NCBI RefSeq assembly: GCF_900188455.1
Contig: NZ_FZOL01000015.1
Location: 1 to 64,000 of the forward strand
Direction of reading: 5' to 3'
From: Pseudomonas japonica
Lineage (GTDB): Bacteria > Pseudomonadota > Gammaproteobacteria > Pseudomonadales > Pseudomonadaceae
DNA length: 64,000 nucleotides
A program made the translations under genes and the position numbers. This document shows positions 60,782 to 64,000 of this stretch, one piece after another. The notes under the pieces were generated by a model. The model was not told where the DNA came from. It saw only the letters and a program-made list of their open reading frames with translations, and ran no database searches. Positions within the stretch are counted from its first letter, which is position 1; every line of letters begins with the position of its first letter.

Positions 60782-61933
60782 GTGTAGTGTTTCGCAAGTA
60801 ACACTCATATTTTTCGGCCTAGCGCCTCGGCTGCACGACCGATGCTCGCCAAGATATCATCGGCCTTTCGGTTCCAGTGAAAGGGGCGAGGGTTGGCGTT
60901 GTGAGTGGATAGGTAGTACTCAATAGACTCCTCCAGATCCTTCACGCTGGTATGTGCCTGACGCTTGATCCACTTCTCGCCCAGTGTCGAGAAGAAGCGC
61001 TCCACCAGATTCAACCAGGATGCCGAAGTAGGCGTGAAATGCACCTGGTAGCGCGGATGCGCTGCCAACCACGCTTTCACTTTGTCGGTCTTGTGTGTCG
61101 CGTAGTTGTCCATTACCAGATGAACAGGCATGTCCTCTGGTACGTTGTCGTCCACCTCTTTAAGGAAAGCAAGAAACTCCGTACTTCTATGGCGGCGCTT
61201 TAATCTACCGATGACTTCACCCGTGGCGCTTGTAGTCGTGGGTGCGAGTGATGGGTTTACCCGGGGCAAGAGGTAAGCCTGGCTGGGTACGGTTCAGCGC
61301 CTGAATCTGGCTTTTCTCGTCGATACAGAGTACCAGGGCCTTGTCGGGCGGATTGAGATAGAGCCCAACAATGTCGTGGACCTTTTCGACGAACAGAGGA
61401 TCGGTCGAAAGCTTGAAAGTCTTTTCCAGATGAGGCTTGAGCCCGAAGGCATGCTATATTCGCATGACGCTGGCTGGAGAAATCCCGGTTGCCTGACTCA
61501 TCGAGCGAGTGCTCCAGTGACTGGCATCTTCGGGTTTGGATTGCAGTGCCTGATTGACCACGGCCTGTACTTGTTCATCAGTAATGCTGCGAGGCCGGCC
61601 TGAGCGATATTCGTCATTTAAACCATCGAGTCGCAGACGACTGAATCACACTCGCCAACGCGAAACCGTGTGCACGCCGATACTGAGTCTGTGGGCGATC
61701 GAGGTACCCGACTCTCCACCTGCGCACGCCAAGATGATTTCGGCCCGAATGCGCGATTCAGCAGGGCCTTTACGCTGCCGGGAGCGACGAAGCAGTTCGA
61801 TGTGTTCTTCGTCGCTCAGCTCAATCGGGGCAGCCGGTCGGCCGGTCGGCCGGTTTTCATATCGTTGCTTCAAGGCATTTCTGACGCTGAAAGCCTAGGC
61901 CAAAATATGAGTGTTACTTGCGAAACACCACAC
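60782..61933 (-). mobile_element. IS630-family element with long near-perfect inverted repeats
   Basis: 1152 bases between TA dinucleotides (60780-60781 and 61934-61935), the usual IS630 target. The terminal inverted repeats run for about 31 bases (60782-60812 and 61903-61933) with one mismatch, and contain GTTTCGCAAGTAACACTCAT. A GGCCTAG block follows on both sides after a 2-base indel. The encoded transposase is broken, so movement would need a helper copy elsewhere. Confidence 0.92.
60805..61873 (-). pseudogene. IS630-family transposase, inactivated
   Basis: The N-terminal HTH part is open from 61873 (LSDEEHIELLRRSRQRKG, GTSIAHRLSIGVHTVSRWRV) to a TGA at about 61645. The frame resumes FSRLRLDGLNDEYRSGRPR, meets a TAG after ASVMRI, and continues with VLCIDEKSQIQALNRTQPG carrying the first Asp. 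After THDYKRHG a stretch of some ten codons is lost and the frame shifts. The C-terminal piece (60805-61269) has HLVMDNYATHKT with the second Asp and SWLNLVERFFSTLGEK with the Glu. Both stops look like single changes of a Trp codon. Confidence 0.9.
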
Positions 61934-61936
61934 TAG

Positions 61937-62025
61937 GGTCTGTGTGAAAAGCATTGAGACGAAGGTCAGGCAAGGCTGTTTTCAACGCAGCATCACCGAG
62001 TATCAAGGCTTTTCACACAAAGCCT
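61937..62025. repeat. MITE-like 89-base inverted-repeat unit
   Basis: GGTCTGTGTGAAAAGC at the left end and GCTTTTCACACAAAGCC at the right end are inverted copies with one or two differences. They enclose about 55 bases without a reading frame. It lies against the right border of the IS630 element. It may be a non-autonomous element or two fused ends of a lost insertion sequence. Confidence 0.6.
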
Positions 62026-62359
62026 AACACAATGTAACACGGCTCATACACGTGGAACGCACGAGACAACATAGCAGCCAACTGATGACTAGTCGACTTT
62101 GAAATTTCACACATGCAGCAGCAAAAGAATAACCGACTTACGGAGCCACTGCCTGATTAAGACTCTTAAGTCTTTAAATAACCCCGAAAAAATAAACCCG
62201 ACCCCATTGAGCTGTACAACCTGCTTAAAGAGGTCGAGCCAGCCCCACACCAAGAGTCAGCCCACCAACATCTTCTTCGTTCTGCGCCAACGTGAGCGCC
62301 TGCCGCAGAAACGATGAAAAATGAAATGACACTGCTGAGTTTACTCCACGAGCCTTGCT
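62026..62359. other. Spacer between the insertion-sequence cluster and wzz, no gene
   Basis: 334 bases of AT-rich sequence downstream of the right-hand wzz gene. A short plus-strand frame (NPDPIELYNLLKEVEPAP near 62190) reads like a protein piece but I cannot name it and it ends within about 30 codons; it may be a remnant of another mobile element. Confidence 0.35.
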
Positions 62360-63421
62360 TTAGGCGCCAGGCCCGACACGGACCCTACCACGCAACAAGT
62401 TGGCTATGATTGCGGCAATACAGCCCAGCAACAACCCCAGCACAGCAGCAGCGACGATGATAAGCAGCTTTCTTGGCTCTATAGGCTTGTCTGGCAACTC
62501 GACGTCCCCATCCAACCGATAAACGGTAATCGATTCAGCGGGAACATCCAAAGAGCGAAAGAACGCCAGGCCCGCCTGCTGCGCCCGAAGACCACTGATG
62601 AACGGATCGTCCGACGGACGCTTTTCTAGGTTCTCGATTTCGGCCTCCAATGCCTTGCTGCCACGCATGTAGGTCAGCGATCCATCCATACGGGCAGAAA
62701 CCTCGGTAGAAAGATTGCCGGAAATGATCGGCGGCTTCTCCAGGCCTATTGAACGAGCCACAGCAAGAGCTTCACGCAACTGCACGATTTGATCCTCACG
62801 CCGCTTTCTAGCCGTCTCCTGTACACTGGCAATTTCCTGCTCAAGGTTGCCCGCCTTTACTAGCGCATCACTTCGGGCATCCTTGAGCACCTCCTGCTTT
62901 GCAAGGTCCCCCGCCATTCGGGCATAGAGTGTCACCCATTTCACAGCCTGTTGCGCATCTGGCAGATCAGCGGTGATCGAGTATCGGTCTGGTGTATCTT
63001 TACCAGCCACCGTCACTCGCAGAGCCTTGACGTAGCGTGCATAGAGTTCGTCCTGACCTCTATCGGTCACCTTGCCATCCAACGAGGGCAGATAGACCTC
63101 TCGGAAAAACTTACGTCGCAACGACTCGGAAAGCAGATTGCGCAGATAGGTATCGTAGACTTCCTTGACGGTCAGCACCCCAAGACCACCCTGCCCCTCG
63201 CTACGCCCATAATTCAGATTCGCAATGTCATTCTGGGTCGGCGCCTGGACAAAAACCTTTGCCTGATAGATCGGCGTAGCCAGGAACACGTAAGCCACAG
63301 CCGCGATCAGAACCGTCAACGCCGTACCGAAAATAAGTAACTTGCGCCTCCACAACCTCTCAATCAGCTCAATCAAGTCGACTTCTTCTGTAATGCTGAG
63401 CCGCTCACGATTATCGCGCAT
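62360..63421 (-). CDS. wzz: Wzz-family O-antigen chain length regulator (standard length)
   Basis: 353 residues. TM1 at about 28-50 (LLIFGTALTVLIAAVAYVFL) and TM2 at about 320-345 (LLIIVAAAVLGLLLGCIAAII) enclose a periplasmic coiled-coil domain (LEQEIASVQETARKRREDQI). The Pro motif before TM2 reads LPDKPIEPRK. This is the standard Wzz form and the first gene of the O-antigen locus, with the insertion-sequence cluster now between it and wbpO. It shares the two-helix plan with the 426-residue Wzz at 37907 but the two are clearly different in sequence. Confidence 0.92.
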   Translation of the reverse strand: MRDNRERLSITEEVDLIELIERLWRRKLLIFGTALTVLIAAVAYVFLATPIYQAKVFVQAPTQNDIANLNYGRSEGQGGLGVLTVKEVYDTYLRNLLSESLRRKFFREVYLPSLDGKVTDRGQDELYARYVKALRVTVAGKDTPDRYSITADLPDAQQAVKWVTLYARMAGDLAKQEVLKDARSDALVKAGNLEQEIASVQETARKRREDQIVQLREALAVARSIGLEKPPIISGNLSTEVSARMDGSLTYMRGSKALEAEIENLEKRPSDDPFISGLRAQQAGLAFFRSLDVPAESITVYRLDGDVELPDKPIEPRKLLIIVAAAVLGLLLGCIAAIIANLLRGRVRVGPGA

Positions 63422-64000
63422 TTATTGTAATTCCCCATGGGTCTGTTCAATCATCACGTCACAACAGTTCACTGCACACCTCCAGAACACGACTTACCCC
63501 GCTGACAAGGCCCTCCCGGCCCTACTAGCCATTTTTGAAAACCCACAACGCAAGCATAGCGCCGCCCGCAACAACCGCTCGCCCGAGCATCAGCCAACAG
63601 CAACATCAGCACATGACCAGCCACGCCACAGGGGACTGTAGAGCAACACCCCACTAGGAAGTTCCCAGACTTTCCAGACAGCTCCAGCCCTCTCGATCAA
63701 TGGCACCCCAGCCTGCACTGCACATTGCAATACGTGCCCTGTCTGCGTTGACACAGGACAGCATCATGAACTGCTGGTAATGCATCTTCACGATGAAGCC
63801 AACTGCGCCCCACATTTCAATAAAGGCATATCAAGCGGCGATAGGCATCCTTAAGACAGCAACAGACTGTCGCAAGAGGCACCATAGTGAACAAGGGGGA
63901 CTGAAGCCGCAGGCGAATGCCTCGGCGGACACTGGACATGATCCAGACGGAACCCAAGCTTGCATGCCAAGGCACACCAACTTATCGGGAGGAGGTTGGT
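63422..64000. other. Upstream region of the O-antigen locus, no gene
   Basis: 579 bases up to the window edge. The main promoter of the locus should lie here on the minus strand, but I cannot define it. No ops-type GGCGGTAG element is present. Open frames on both strands are short and without coding character. In other pseudomonads ihfB or lapA lies next to wzz; neither starts within the visible stretch. Confidence 0.4.

Noticed and set aside
1..64000. CRISPR array
   Set aside because: No run of regularly spaced direct repeats of 24-40 bases was seen. The only tight repeats are REP hairpins, the 14-base tandem palindromes and insertion-sequence ends.

Overview
The window looks like the chromosome of a Pseudomonas of the fluorescens type. 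The protein families (AroC, PrmB, FolE, PyrF, DUF3509, DUF2897, BenE, MocR), the REP-like hairpins with a GCGAGCAAGCTCGC core, the high GC of the housekeeping part and the O-antigen gene set all fit; the species cannot be named from this sequence alone.

Layout. (1) 1-4713 is the integrase-proximal end of a genomic island: a partial unknown gene, two unknown genes, an HTH regulator, a decayed IS21 istB, an AT-rich gene-poor stretch, then a small excisionase and a tyrosine integrase facing the 3' end of tRNA-Ser(GGA) at 4731-4820. The island runs off the left edge. (2) 5121-37541 is core chromosome: lipid and metal transport genes, a transglutaminase / alpha-E / ATP-grasp operon of unknown product, an LtaS-like sulfatase, a sigma54-driven DUF3509 gene, chorismate synthase, PrmB, FolE, glutathione transferases, BenE, a chemoreceptor, a MocR regulator facing an MFS pump, PyrF and a ComEA-like protein. 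(3) 37907-63421 is an O-antigen locus transcribed leftwards, with a Wzz gene at each end. (4) 58469-62025, inside that locus, is a pile of dead insertion sequences: an IS5-family remnant split by a second, reversed copy of the same family, then an IS630 element with nearly intact ends and a dead transposase, then a short MITE-like inverted repeat.

How the O-antigen genes fit together. WbpP and WbpO would make UDP-GalNAcA, and an AsnB-like amidotransferase could amidate it. WbjB-WbjC-WbjD would make UDP-L-FucNAc. WbpM plus WbjF would supply a 6-deoxy-HexNAc that WbpL loads on undecaprenyl phosphate. Only two other glycosyltransferases are present, so the simplest prediction is a trisaccharide repeat, flipped by the Wzx candidate, polymerised by the Wzy candidate and length-controlled by two unlike Wzz proteins. 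The block from wbjB to wbpM has the gene order known from P. aeruginosa serotype O11, while the wbpO/wbpP/asnB part resembles the O6 type, so the locus reads as a mosaic. A decayed RmlD-like reductase gene sits at the join.

Other points of note are an acireductone-dioxygenase paralogue that has lost most of its metal ligands, an isochorismatase-fold hydrolase with serine at the usual cysteine position, and a near-consensus sigma54 promoter with two palindromes upstream of it.
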